NCBI GenBank assembly: GCA_900498245.1
Contig: LS998015.1
Span: 1,891,687-1,927,003, forward strand
From: Candidatus Zixiibacteriota bacterium
GTDB taxonomy: Bacteria > Zixibacteria > MSB-5A5 > GN15 > PGXB01
DNA: 35,317 bases
Direction: 5' to 3'
The notes under the pieces: model-generated
The model's database searches: none
What the model saw: only the letters and a program-made list of their open reading frames with translations
Told to the model about the DNA's origin: nothing
Translations under genes and position numbers: made by a program
In this document: one piece after another, positions 25,329 to 34,190 of the stretch
How positions within the stretch are numbered: position 1 is the first letter of the stretch
Layout: every line of letters starts with the position of its first letter

Positions 25329-26912
25329 TTATTTCCTTCCTGGAACGTCCGCCGTCTCCGGGTTTTCCTTTTTCCTGAATCCAAGATACGTTTTTTCAAA
25401 GGATGCGGCAAGTTTGTCGGCCTGAATCTTATAGTCATCCCTGTTGGACCAGCCCTGCGCCGGGTCGAGAACATATGCCGGGACATCCGGGCACTGCTCC
25501 GGCACCTCAAAACCGAAACGGCTGTCTTTCTTGTATGAAACCTTGCCGAGGTGGCCGTCAAGAATACCGCGAATTATAGAGCGGGTATATTGAATACTGA
25601 TTCTTTCGCCAGTGCCGTAGGGACCGTTGATCCATCCGGTATTTACCAGCCAGCAGTTGACCTTATATTTTTTGATCTTCTCCGAAAGGAGATGGGCATA
25701 TACGGCCGGATCCAGCGCCATAAATGGAGCCCCGAAACAGGGACTGAAGGTCGCCTTCGGTTCGGTGACCCCTTCTTCGGTTCCGGCAATCTTGGCCGTA
25801 TAGCCGATCAGGAAATATTTCTCGGCCAAATCCGGGGTCAGACGTGCCACCGGCGGCAGGACGCCAAAAGCATCGGCGGTAAGTAAAATGATATTTTGGG
25901 GATGACCGCCCATACCGTCCGGGACGATATTTTTCAAATGAGTGATGGGGTAGGCGGCGCGGGTATTTTCGGCCAGTGAATCGTCGTCAAGATCGACCCG
26001 CCGCGTTTCATTATCGATGGCGACATTTTCCAGAATGGTCCCGAACTTGCGTGTGCATTCATAGATTTCCGGTTCGCCTTCGGGCGACAATCTAATCACT
26101 TTGGCGTAACATCCGCCTTCAAAATTGAATATCCCCTCTTCGCTCCAGCCATGCTCGTCATCGCCGATCATCTTTCTATCCGGGTCGGTCGAAAGCGTGG
26201 TTTTCCCCGTTCCGGAAAGACCGAAGAAAATGGCGGTATCGCCGCTTTTCCCCATATTGGCGGAGCAATGCATGGATAAAACATCCTTTTGAGGAAGCAA
26301 ATAATTTTTGACCGTGAAGATTGATTTCTTGATTTCCCCGGCGTAATGGGTACCGCCGATAAGAACCATTTTTTTCTCGAAATTCAAAATGATGAAGGCT
26401 TCCGATTTGGTGCCATCCAGTTCCGGCACGGCGTGAAAATTGGGGATATGAAATACGGTAAATTCCGGCTGGAAAGAGCGCAGTTTTTCCTTGTCCAGTA
26501 TCCGAATGAACATATTGCGGGCGAAGAGATTGTGCCAGGCGGTCTCGTTAATTATGCGCACCGGCAGGCGATATTTGGGGGAAGCCCCGGCATAGCAATC
26601 CTGAACGTAGAGTTGTTTTCCTTGAAGGTAGGCCAGGATTCTATAATAAAGGGCGTTGAATTTTTCTTTTTCCAGCGGCTGATTTCCGCCGCTCCACCAG
26701 ATTTTATTTTCCGAACCCGGTTCCCTGACGATAAATTTATCCTTGGCGGCACGGCCGGTATAGTGGCCGGTCCGGACAACCAACGGTCCCAGATGAGAAA
26801 TAAATCCTTCTCTGTTGCGGACGGATTCTTCATAGAGCGCGGGCGTAGAGAGGTTCCAGGCAACCGTTCCGGTATTGGTCAGGCCATACATGTCGAGGTT
26901 CTTTTCGGACAT
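25329..26912 (-). CDS. pckA: Phosphoenolpyruvate carboxykinase (ATP)
   Basis: Interconverts oxaloacetate plus ATP and PEP plus CO2 plus ADP. Length 527 is normal for the ATP-dependent class. Signatures: GHYTGRAAKDKFIV near residue 50, MHCSANMG, the kinase P-loop FFGLSGTGKTTLSTDP, DDEHGW, and NTGWINGPYGTGERI with the adenine-binding part downstream. AAAGGGG lies 6 nt before ATG 26912. It leads a two-gene operon with pfkA and is divergent from glycogen phosphorylase across a 213-bp control region. A TATAAT-like -10 on the minus strand is at 26937-26942, but no good -35 is seen. Confidence 0.95.
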   Translation of the reverse strand: MSEKNLDMYGLTNTGTVAWNLSTPALYEESVRNREGFISHLGPLVVRTGHYTGRAAKDKFIVREPGSENKIWWSGGNQPLEKEKFNALYYRILAYLQGKQLYVQDCYAGASPKYRLPVRIINETAWHNLFARNMFIRILDKEKLRSFQPEFTVFHIPNFHAVPELDGTKSEAFIILNFEKKMVLIGGTHYAGEIKKSIFTVKNYLLPQKDVLSMHCSANMGKSGDTAIFFGLSGTGKTTLSTDPDRKMIGDDEHGWSEEGIFNFEGGCYAKVIRLSPEGEPEIYECTRKFGTILENVAIDNETRRVDLDDDSLAENTRAAYPITHLKNIVPDGMGGHPQNIILLTADAFGVLPPVARLTPDLAEKYFLIGYTAKIAGTEEGVTEPKATFSPCFGAPFMALDPAVYAHLLSEKIKKYKVNCWLVNTGWINGPYGTGERISIQYTRSIIRGILDGHLGKVSYKKDSRFGFEVPEQCPDVPAYVLDPAQGWSNRDDYKIQADKLAASFEKTYLGFRKKENPETADVPGRK

Positions 26913-27011
26913 TCCGTTCCCCTTTCGGTATTAAAGATTATATATCATTTTCGACAAAGTTGGAGATTTTTTGATTGATTTCAGGCATAGGAAAACACCG
27001 TTTTTAACTTG

Positions 27012-27107
27012 CTATCCCCTTTGGATAGAATAAATTTTACCGATATATTGTTATACAAAAAAGTATAAAAATTGCGGTTATAAAACAATTAAGGGATTAA
27101 TTGTTTT
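27012..27107. promoter_or_regulatory. Three inverted repeats in the pckA/glgP control region
   Basis: CTATCC-ccttt-GGATAG (27012-27028), TTATAC-aaaaaa-GTATAA (27051-27068) and AAAACAATTAA-ggga-TTAATTGTTTT (27082-27107, 11-bp perfect arms). The third ends 18 nt before the glgP start. They may be operators for the divergent genes; the third could also form an mRNA hairpin just ahead of the ribosome site. Confidence 0.55.
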
Positions 27108-27125
27108 CAAATTGGAAAAGGATTT

Positions 27126-29690
27126 ATGAAAGTAAAGCAATTTCTGGTTTTGCCGAATCTGCCGGAACGCATTCAAAGATTGCGCGAACTGGCGATGAAT
27201 CTCTGGTTTTCATGGAATTGGAACATTGTCAAACTCTTTATCCGTATCGATTCCGAACTCTGGGAAAAGACATATCAAAATCCGATAGAAATGCTGGCCT
27301 ATTTGCCGCAGGCCAAACTGGAGGAAGTTGCCCAGGACGAGGCCTTTCTCGCCAATCTGGACCGGGTCTATGCCGATTTCCAGGAATATCTGAAGGCCAA
27401 GCGGTGGTTCGAGACGGCTTTTCCCCAGCATAAGGATTGTAAAGTTGCTTATTTCTCCTGCGAATACGGCATCGATACCGGTCTGCCGATTTATTCCGGT
27501 GGGCTGGGGATTCTATCCGGGGACCATCTCAAAGCGGCCTCCGATCTGGGAGTTCCGCTGGTGGCGGTCGGGCTTTTGTACCGCTACGGCTATTTTCGAC
27601 AATTTCTTTCCGCCGACGGCTGGCAGCAGGAACGCTATGAGGAAAATGACTGGTATCATATGCCGGTCACGCTGGAAAAGGATGAAAAGGGGAATCCCAT
27701 TAAGTTTACGATCGATTTCTCGGGAACGCCGGTCTATGTGCAAATCTGGAAAGTAATGGTCGGCATCATTCCGCTGTACCTTCTTGACACCAACATTCCC
27801 GACAATTCCAGCAAGTACCGCGAAATTACTTCGGTTCTCTACAGCGGGGACAAGGATACTCGTCTACGGCAGGAAATTCTGCTCGGGATCGGCGGGGTGA
27901 AGGCCCTCAAGACTCTTGGCATTAAACCGGCTGTCTATCACTTGAATGAAGGACACTCGATGTTTCTCCTTCTGGAACGGATCCGCTCTTTGATCGAAAG
28001 CGATCATCTGACTTTTCAGGAGGCCGTCCAGATGGTCTGGCCGACCACGGTGTTTACATCGCATACGCCGGTGCCGGCCGGTAACGAGACATTCGACCCC
28101 AAACTTCTCGAGCCATATCTCAAGACCTATGTGGAATCGTTCGGCATGACCTGGGAGCAATTTCTTTCTCTGGGACGGGTTTTTCCCGCCAATGAAAACG
28201 AGCCGTTTTGCATGACCGTGGCGGCCCTCAAACTTTCCGCCTTCAATAACGGCGTGTCCAAATTGCACGGCAAAGTGACCCGGGAAATGTGGCACCACCT
28301 CTGGCCGAATTTACCCTCCGAAGAGGTGCCGATAAAGTCCATAACCAACGGCGTGCATCTCCGCTCCTGGCTGAGTCACGACATGGTCGATCTGTTTGAC
28401 ACTTACTTCGGGCCGAAATTCACCCGTCAACCGGCCGCTTTCGAGAACTGGGAGATGGTGCAGAAAATTCCCGACGCCGAATTGTGGCGCGTGCATCAGA
28501 GGCGGCGGGAACGGCTGGTCTTTTTCGGGCGGAAGCGGCTTAAAAGCCAGTTGACCCGCCGGGGCGCGTCGTCATTCGATGTCAAGATGGCCGAGGAAGT
28601 GCTGGATCCGCAGGTGCTGACAATCGGTTTTGCCCGGCGTTTTTCATCATACAAACGGGCCTTCCTGCTTTTCAAGGATGTCAATAGATTGAGGAAATTA
28701 ATCGGCAATCCCCAGATGCCGGTGCAGATAGTTATGGCCGGAAAGGCGCATCCTCTTGACAACCCCGGCAAGGAAATCATCAAACATATATTGCAAGTGG
28801 CGTCGCAGGACGAGTTCCGCCGGAAAATTATTTTCCTCGAAGATTACGATATCAATATCGCCCGCTATCTCGTTCAGGGGGTCGATGTCTGGCTGAACAA
28901 TCCCCGCCGCCCGCAGGAGGCCTCGGGAACCAGCGGCATGAAGGCGGCCATCAACGGCGCCGTCAATGTTTCAATACTCGACGGCTGGTGGTGCGAGGGA
29001 TACAGCCCGGAAACCGGATTCAAAATCGGAAACGGCGAGGAGTATGATAATCCGGAATATCAGGATATGCTTGAAAACCAGTTCCTTTTCGATGTGCTGG
29101 AACGCGAGGTTATTCCGCTCTTTTATGAAAGAAACGGAATCAATCTTCCCTACAAATGGGTGACGATGATGAAAAACTCGATCGTCATGGCCGGGAAGCA
29201 ATTCTCGTCGCTCCGGATGGTCAAGGATTACTCCAATATGTTTTATGTTCCCGCCATTCAGGCGCATGACAAATTCGTTCAGAATAATTATGCCCCGGCC
29301 AAATCGGTGGCTCATTGGGTCAACGACTTGAGCGCCCGATGGGATAAAATCGATATTGAAAATATCGAAACGCCCAGTATGGACATTTCCCCCAAGGTCG
29401 GTGATCGGATACCGGTAACGATGCGTGTGGCGCTCGGGGAAATTTCTCCCGATGATGTCACGGTTGAGGTTCTTGCCGGAAATCTCAATTCTCTCGAGCA
29501 GATGAGCAATTGCGAATCGGTCGTGGCGGCCAAACTCGATGGCGACGTTCATCTCCCGTCGGGGCAATATCTTTACAAGACCGAAGTGGTCTGCAAAGAA
29601 TCGGGCCGATTCGGTATTGCCGGGCGGGTCATGCCGCGCAATGAAAATCTGATTCATAACCGTATCCCTAAACTTATCAAGTGGTGGTGA
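27126..29690 (+). CDS. glgP: Alpha-glucan (glycogen) phosphorylase
   Basis: Releases glucose 1-phosphate from glycogen or maltodextrin using PLP and phosphate. The 854-residue product belongs to the archaeal/Thermus-type GT35 branch. It has an N-terminal DUF3417 region (NLPERIQRLRELAMNLWFSW, about residues 11-120), FSCEYGIDTGLPIYSGGLGIL, HLNEGHSMF, and the PLP site EASGTSGMKAAINGAVN with Lys606. The last 100 residues are a beta-rich tail (VGDRIPVTMRVALGEISPDDV) like that of this branch. The SD GGAAAAGGA ends 3 nt before ATG 27126, rather tight, and an 11-bp inverted repeat sits just upstream. Single gene with a strong terminator; it faces the pckA-pfkA operon. Confidence 0.93.
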   Translation: MKVKQFLVLPNLPERIQRLRELAMNLWFSWNWNIVKLFIRIDSELWEKTYQNPIEMLAYLPQAKLEEVAQDEAFLANLDRVYADFQEYLKAKRWFETAFPQHKDCKVAYFSCEYGIDTGLPIYSGGLGILSGDHLKAASDLGVPLVAVGLLYRYGYFRQFLSADGWQQERYEENDWYHMPVTLEKDEKGNPIKFTIDFSGTPVYVQIWKVMVGIIPLYLLDTNIPDNSSKYREITSVLYSGDKDTRLRQEILLGIGGVKALKTLGIKPAVYHLNEGHSMFLLLERIRSLIESDHLTFQEAVQMVWPTTVFTSHTPVPAGNETFDPKLLEPYLKTYVESFGMTWEQFLSLGRVFPANENEPFCMTVAALKLSAFNNGVSKLHGKVTREMWHHLWPNLPSEEVPIKSITNGVHLRSWLSHDMVDLFDTYFGPKFTRQPAAFENWEMVQKIPDAELWRVHQRRRERLVFFGRKRLKSQLTRRGASSFDVKMAEEVLDPQVLTIGFARRFSSYKRAFLLFKDVNRLRKLIGNPQMPVQIVMAGKAHPLDNPGKEIIKHILQVASQDEFRRKIIFLEDYDINIARYLVQGVDVWLNNPRRPQEASGTSGMKAAINGAVNVSILDGWWCEGYSPETGFKIGNGEEYDNPEYQDMLENQFLFDVLEREVIPLFYERNGINLPYKWVTMMKNSIVMAGKQFSSLRMVKDYSNMFYVPAIQAHDKFVQNNYAPAKSVAHWVNDLSARWDKIDIENIETPSMDISPKVGDRIPVTMRVALGEISPDDVTVEVLAGNLNSLEQMSNCESVVAAKLDGDVHLPSGQYLYKTEVVCKESGRFGIAGRVMPRNENLIHNRIPKLIKWW

Positions 29691-29713
29691 GCGGCCCCGA
29701 TAAATTCAAAACC

Positions 29714-29742
29714 GGGCGGGTTGATCAACCCGCCCTTTTTTT
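29714..29742 (+). terminator. Rho-independent terminator after glgP
   Basis: GGGCGGGTT (29714-29722) / AACCCGCCC (29727-29735), 4-nt loop GATC, followed by seven Ts. Confidence 0.93.
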
Positions 29743-29804
29743 ATTCACTCTTAATTTTCCAACGCCAAACGTGCGGCGAATTCCCCTTCAAATTGTAAAA
29801 ACAA

Positions 29805-29834
29805 TTGGAAATGCTGTCCGTAATAGACTATAAT
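29805..29834 (+). promoter_or_regulatory. Promoter of the first M16 pair
   Basis: TTGGAA (29805-29810), 18-nt spacer, perfect TATAAT (29829-29834). A small inverted repeat AATTGT-aaaa-ACAATT (29791-29806) overlaps the upstream edge. Confidence 0.6.
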
Positions 29835-29873
29835 GTTCACCTTGAAAAATTTTTCGGAATTAAAGGAGAAAGC

Positions 29874-31166
29874 ATGAGGAAAATATTATTCTTCGTCTTT
29901 TCGATTATGGTCATTTCTGTCGGCCTCTCTGCCGCTGATTGGAAATATGCCACCCTGGATAACGGTCTCAAGGTAATGATACTCGAGAATCACCAGGTAC
30001 CGCTGGCCAATATTTCCACGACGGTGAAGGTCGGCGCTAAAAATGAAACCGCCTATTTCGACGGCGCCACGCATCTTCTGGAACATTTGATTCTCTTCCG
30101 GGGCACGGAGAAGATGAATGGCGAGGAAGTCGGAGCCGCCATGAAAAAGCACGGCGCCTATTTCAACGGATACACTTCTCAGGATTGGACCGATTTTGTC
30201 ATTTCTCTTCCCAGTGAATTTCTCGATTTCGCATTGAGTATTCATTCCGATATGCTGTTCCGGTCCAGTTTCAGCGCCGCCGCCATGGATCAGGAACGTC
30301 AGGCCGTCATGGAAGAGATTAATATTAACGAAGACAACCCGGGGTCCAAAGCGTATCGCAGTATGGTCAAGGTCCTTTTCAAGGGGCATCCCTACGAGAA
30401 GAATGTTCTCGGCACCAAGGGAAATATCGAGAGCATTCCCCGTGATTCGGTTTATGCGTACTACAAGCGGTATTATGCGCCCAATAATATGACCCTGGTA
30501 ATTGTCGGCGATGTCGATGCGGACCAGGCCCTGGCGCTGGTAAAAAAATATTTCGGCGATATTCCCAAAGGGAGCAATCCGGTGGATCAATATTCGCCGC
30601 CGCCGGCGCCGAAGGATGTCGCGCGGCAGGAAATAAAAAAGGATATTGCGCAGGCTTATTTGATGATAGGGATGATCGGCCCCAAGGCCGACAGCCCCGA
30701 CCAGTATGCCTGCGATCTTATGTCCAGCATGCTGGGAAACGGCGAATCGAGCCGGCTTTGGAAAACGCTCCGGGAACAAAAGGGGTTGGTTTACTCGGCA
30801 TCGTTCAGTTTCAATACGACCAAATATGAGGGGCCGATTTATGCTTTCGCGGTCTGCGATCCCGATAAATTACCGGAAGTGGAAAGCGGCATTAAGGAAA
30901 TTTTGAATAACGCCAAAACCAACGGCTTTACCGAGGAGGAATTGCGCAAGGCCAAAAACTCCATCCTGACGTCGTACTACACCAGCCATGAACGGGGTCT
31001 GGATATCGCCGACAATTATGCTCAGTATGATTCTTTCATCAGTCACGGCTTCATCGACAAATATCCCGCCCGAATCGAGCAAGTAACTTTGGCCGAGGTG
31101 GCCGCCGCGGCCCGCAAATATCTCAATACCGATTCATATGTATTAACAACGGTGGTGCCGAAATGA
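29874..31166 (+). CDS. Exported M16 zinc peptidase, catalytic subunit (pair 1)
   Basis: A pitrilysin-family (M16B) metallopeptidase of 430 residues. Signal peptide MRKILFFVFSIMVISVGLSAA, then the inverted zinc motif His67-x-x-Glu70-His71 (HLLEH) and the third ligand Glu148 (VMEEIN), 76 residues later as the family requires. The C-terminal half holds GNGESSRLWKTLREQKGLVYS. AAAGGAG just before ATG 29874 fixes the start; a longer frame from 29805 would hide the signal peptide. Its stop overlaps the next gene in ATGA. It probably works in the periplasm as a heterodimer with that non-catalytic partner, degrading short unfolded peptides. Confidence 0.92.
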   Translation: MRKILFFVFSIMVISVGLSAADWKYATLDNGLKVMILENHQVPLANISTTVKVGAKNETAYFDGATHLLEHLILFRGTEKMNGEEVGAAMKKHGAYFNGYTSQDWTDFVISLPSEFLDFALSIHSDMLFRSSFSAAAMDQERQAVMEEININEDNPGSKAYRSMVKVLFKGHPYEKNVLGTKGNIESIPRDSVYAYYKRYYAPNNMTLVIVGDVDADQALALVKKYFGDIPKGSNPVDQYSPPPAPKDVARQEIKKDIAQAYLMIGMIGPKADSPDQYACDLMSSMLGNGESSRLWKTLREQKGLVYSASFSFNTTKYEGPIYAFAVCDPDKLPEVESGIKEILNNAKTNGFTEEELRKAKNSILTSYYTSHERGLDIADNYAQYDSFISHGFIDKYPARIEQVTLAEVAAAARKYLNTDSYVLTTVVPK

Positions 31167-32473
31167 AAGCAAAAACTATTATATCGATAATGACACTCTT
31201 CCTGCTGGCGTTTGCCGGCGTGCTTCAGGCGCAAAAGATTGAACTCGGTCCCGATGGGTACGGACGGGGCCAACTGACCAACGGCATTACAGTTCTTTAT
31301 AATGTCGACAAGTCGACTTCTTTGACCGGGGGCCGTATTTTGATTGCCGGTGGGGTTATGACCGAAACGCCCGCCGATAACGGCATTTCCAACCTGATGA
31401 TCAATATGCTTCTCAAAGGCAATGACCGTATGACCGCGTCGCAAATTACGGAGCGTCTCGATTTTCTCGGGGCCCAGGTAGCGACCGAGGATTTTCGCGA
31501 TTATTCGGCCATCACCTTTGTCTGCCTTTCCCGAAATCTGCCCGAGGTCATGGATATACTGGGGCGGTGCGTGACAGCGCCGACTTTTCCCGATGACGAA
31601 CTGGCCAAACTCAAAGTGCAGGTGGCAGGTGATATCAAGTCCGATAACGACAATCAGACGACCGCATCATCAATTCTTTTCTGGAAGACCCTTTATGGAG
31701 ACAACGGTTACGGGCTTCCGGTGCGCGGAACCGAGAGCAGTATCGCGGATATCACGGCGGATATGATCCGCAATTACTATAAGAAGTATATGGGCGGCAA
31801 TAATATTATTATCGCTCTGGCGACCGACCTTTCCCCCGATGAGACCCTTCCCCTGCTGAATAATTTCGCTTCTCTGCCGGCACGGGCCGAGGCGATCAGC
31901 GCTCCTCAACTGACGCGGCAGACGGCAAAAGAGGGTTTTGTATCATATGACCGCAATCAATCCTTTATTTTCATGGGCTACCCTCTTCCTCATCTTGACG
32001 CCCATGATGTTTTGCTTCTGGCGATGATTAACGATGCCATGGGGGCCAATGTTGGTTCCCGGCTCTGGGCCCTGCGTCAGGTGGAAAAACTGGCCTATAC
32101 GGTATTTTCGCAGTACGGCCTGGATCGCTATGACGGCATTTTCCGAGCGGCGATCGGAACCGATACTTCGAAAGTGAAAACCGCTCTGGCATCCCTTAAT
32201 CGTGAATTCCGCAAATTGTATGACGGCGGTATCTCCGAAGACGAGCTTACCGATTCCAAGGTTAATATTAAAAACAGCCTGATATATAGAATAGAAGCCA
32301 AGGAAAATCGGGCCGGTCAGATGGCGGTAAATGAATATATCGGCTACGGATATAAATTCGTTTATGACATGATGAAAGGCATTCCCGGAGTCACGGTCGC
32401 TGAAATGAATCAATTTATTAAGAGCCATTTGAATCCGGATGACCTGTACCTGGCCATTGTAGGCAAGAAATAA
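31163..32473 (+). CDS. Exported M16 homologue without zinc motif (pair 1 partner)
   Basis: The 436-residue exported protein (signal MKAKTIISIMTLFLLAFAGVLQA) has the M16 fold but not its active site. Where HxxEH should be, the sequence is Asn77-Leu-Met-Ile80-Asn81, so zinc cannot bind in the usual way. The half that forms the substrate chamber is kept, including GSRLWALRQVEKLAYTVFSQYG, which carries the Arg/Tyr features of non-catalytic M16B subunits. The ATG at 31163 overlaps the preceding stop by four bases, typical of subunits made in equal amounts. A terminator follows at 32499. Confidence 0.9.
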   Translation: MKAKTIISIMTLFLLAFAGVLQAQKIELGPDGYGRGQLTNGITVLYNVDKSTSLTGGRILIAGGVMTETPADNGISNLMINMLLKGNDRMTASQITERLDFLGAQVATEDFRDYSAITFVCLSRNLPEVMDILGRCVTAPTFPDDELAKLKVQVAGDIKSDNDNQTTASSILFWKTLYGDNGYGLPVRGTESSIADITADMIRNYYKKYMGGNNIIIALATDLSPDETLPLLNNFASLPARAEAISAPQLTRQTAKEGFVSYDRNQSFIFMGYPLPHLDAHDVLLLAMINDAMGANVGSRLWALRQVEKLAYTVFSQYGLDRYDGIFRAAIGTDTSKVKTALASLNREFRKLYDGGISEDELTDSKVNIKNSLIYRIEAKENRAGQMAVNEYIGYGYKFVYDMMKGIPGVTVAEMNQFIKSHLNPDDLYLAIVGKK

Positions 32474-32498
32474 ATCGGTGAAGTCTGGCAATACGAAG

Positions 32499-32525
32499 CG
32501 GCGGGCCCGGCGCCCGCCGTTTTTT
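32499..32525 (+). terminator. Rho-independent terminator after M16 pair 1
   Basis: CGGCGGGC (32499-32506) / GCCCGCCG (32512-32519), 5-nt loop, six Ts. Confidence 0.9.
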
Positions 32526-32540
32526 GTTACCGATATCCTC

Positions 32541-32571
32541 TTGACAAGAGACAAATTGTTTTAATTATTAT
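32541..32571 (+). promoter_or_regulatory. Possible promoter of M16 pair 2
   Basis: A perfect TTGACA (32541-32546) and TATTAT (32566-32571), 19 nt apart. The leader to the start at 32671 is about 90 nt. Confidence 0.42.
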
Positions 32572-32670
32572 GTCTTTTATTGGCTAATGGGATACGGAAA
32601 GTTGCCTTCTTGAAAAACTCTGAATTAAATTTGTTTTGATTTCAATTGATTTTAAGTCATGGAGGAAGGA

Positions 32671-34170
32671 ATGAAACGTAAACTGGAAGGATGGGTAGTG
32701 CTTTTGATCCTTATCCTGAGTTTCTCGACCGCATTTTCATTCGATTTTTCAAAAGTTGAAAATCAGGTCAAGGAATATCAGCTTGATAACGGCCTGAAAA
32801 TTATTGTCATGCCCCGTCATGATGCGCCGGTGGCGTCGTTTATAACGATGGTCAATGTCGGCGCCTGCGACGATCCCAAGGGGCAGGCCGGTATCGCACA
32901 TCTTTTCGAACATATGGCCTTCAAGGGCACCAAAACTATCGGGACCACCGATTACGGCAAAGAGAAAAAGTGGCTCGATGAAGAAGATCGCATTTACGGC
33001 CAAATCCGGCAGGAAAAGGCCCGTCTCGATTTGGCCGATACGGCCCGCCTGACGCTCCTGAATAACGAACTGCAAAAAGTTATGGATTCGGCCGGACAAT
33101 ATGTCAAGGTCAACGAATTCGGCCAGATAATCGAACGCGAAGGCGGTGTCGGCCTGAATGCCGGAACCGGTTATGATAATACCACTTATTATATTAATTA
33201 TCCCGCCAATCGCGCCGAATTGTGGATGGCGATGGAATCGGAACGGTTTATCGATCCGGTTCTGCGGGAACTGTACAAGGAAAAGCAGGTCATTGCCGAA
33301 GAACGCCGGATGAGCCGGGAATCGAGCCCGATGGGCAAACTCCAGGACGAACTTCTGGCCTCGGCCTATACCGCTCATCCCTATCACCGCTCGCTGATCG
33401 GCCCGATGTCGGATATTCAGAATTTCAATCGCCCTGACGCGATAGCTTTTTTCAAGAAATATTATGTTCCGAAGAATATGGTGGTGGCGATCGTGGGGGA
33501 TGTCGATCCCGAACAGATGTACATACTGGCCAAAAAATATTTCGGCCGGATCCCTGCCGCTCCGAAACCGGAACCGCCAATGACGATAGAGGCTCCGCAG
33601 ACAGCGGAACGACGGGTCACAGTCAGAGATAAGGCCCAGCCGATTTATTTCTGCACCTTTCATATTCCCGACGGCCGGTCCGCCGACATGCCCGCACTTG
33701 AGGCGCTGTCCGATTATCTGGGACAGGGACGTACCTCTCTTCTCAACAAGAGTCTCGTGAAAGAGAAAAAGATTGCGGTCCGGGCCATGGCCTTCGCCGG
33801 ATTTCCTGGGAATAAATATCCGACTCTTTTCGGCATCATGGCTATCCCCTCTAAGGATCACACCAATGAGGAGAACGAAGCCGAAGTCGCCAAACTGGTG
33901 GAAAAAGTAAAGACCGATTTGATTTCGGCCGAGGATATGGAAAAAATAAAGGCCCGGGCCAAGGCCACTCTGATCAACGGCCTATCATCCAATCAGGGAT
34001 TGGCCATGATATTGGCCTATTATGAAACCGTCCTTGGTGACTGGCACCGTCCTTTCCATGAACTGGATCGGGTCGACGCCTTGACGCCAGATGATATCAA
34101 ACGGGTAGCCAATGAATATCTGGTCTGGGATCACCGCACCACCGGACTTCTTGAATCGGAAACGGACTAA
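32671..34170 (+). CDS. Exported M16 zinc peptidase, catalytic subunit (pair 2)
   Basis: An M16 metallopeptidase of 499 residues: a signal segment in the first 23 residues, zinc motif His77-x-x-Glu80-His81 (HLFEH) and the third-ligand stretch VIAEERRMSRE. Compared with pair 1 it has an insertion of roughly 60-70 residues after the zinc motif, part of it charged and helical (KKWLDEEDRIYGQIRQEKAR), a form common among bacterial 'zinc protease' genes next to a non-catalytic partner. GGAGG at 32661-32665, 5 nt before ATG 32671, fixes the start; the ATG at 32659 is part of that site. It is followed 20 nt later by its partner. Confidence 0.92.
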   Translation: MKRKLEGWVVLLILILSFSTAFSFDFSKVENQVKEYQLDNGLKIIVMPRHDAPVASFITMVNVGACDDPKGQAGIAHLFEHMAFKGTKTIGTTDYGKEKKWLDEEDRIYGQIRQEKARLDLADTARLTLLNNELQKVMDSAGQYVKVNEFGQIIEREGGVGLNAGTGYDNTTYYINYPANRAELWMAMESERFIDPVLRELYKEKQVIAEERRMSRESSPMGKLQDELLASAYTAHPYHRSLIGPMSDIQNFNRPDAIAFFKKYYVPKNMVVAIVGDVDPEQMYILAKKYFGRIPAAPKPEPPMTIEAPQTAERRVTVRDKAQPIYFCTFHIPDGRSADMPALEALSDYLGQGRTSLLNKSLVKEKKIAVRAMAFAGFPGNKYPTLFGIMAIPSKDHTNEENEAEVAKLVEKVKTDLISAEDMEKIKARAKATLINGLSSNQGLAMILAYYETVLGDWHRPFHELDRVDALTPDDIKRVANEYLVWDHRTTGLLESETD

Positions 34171-34190
34171 GGCAGGAGGAGGAAAATAAA

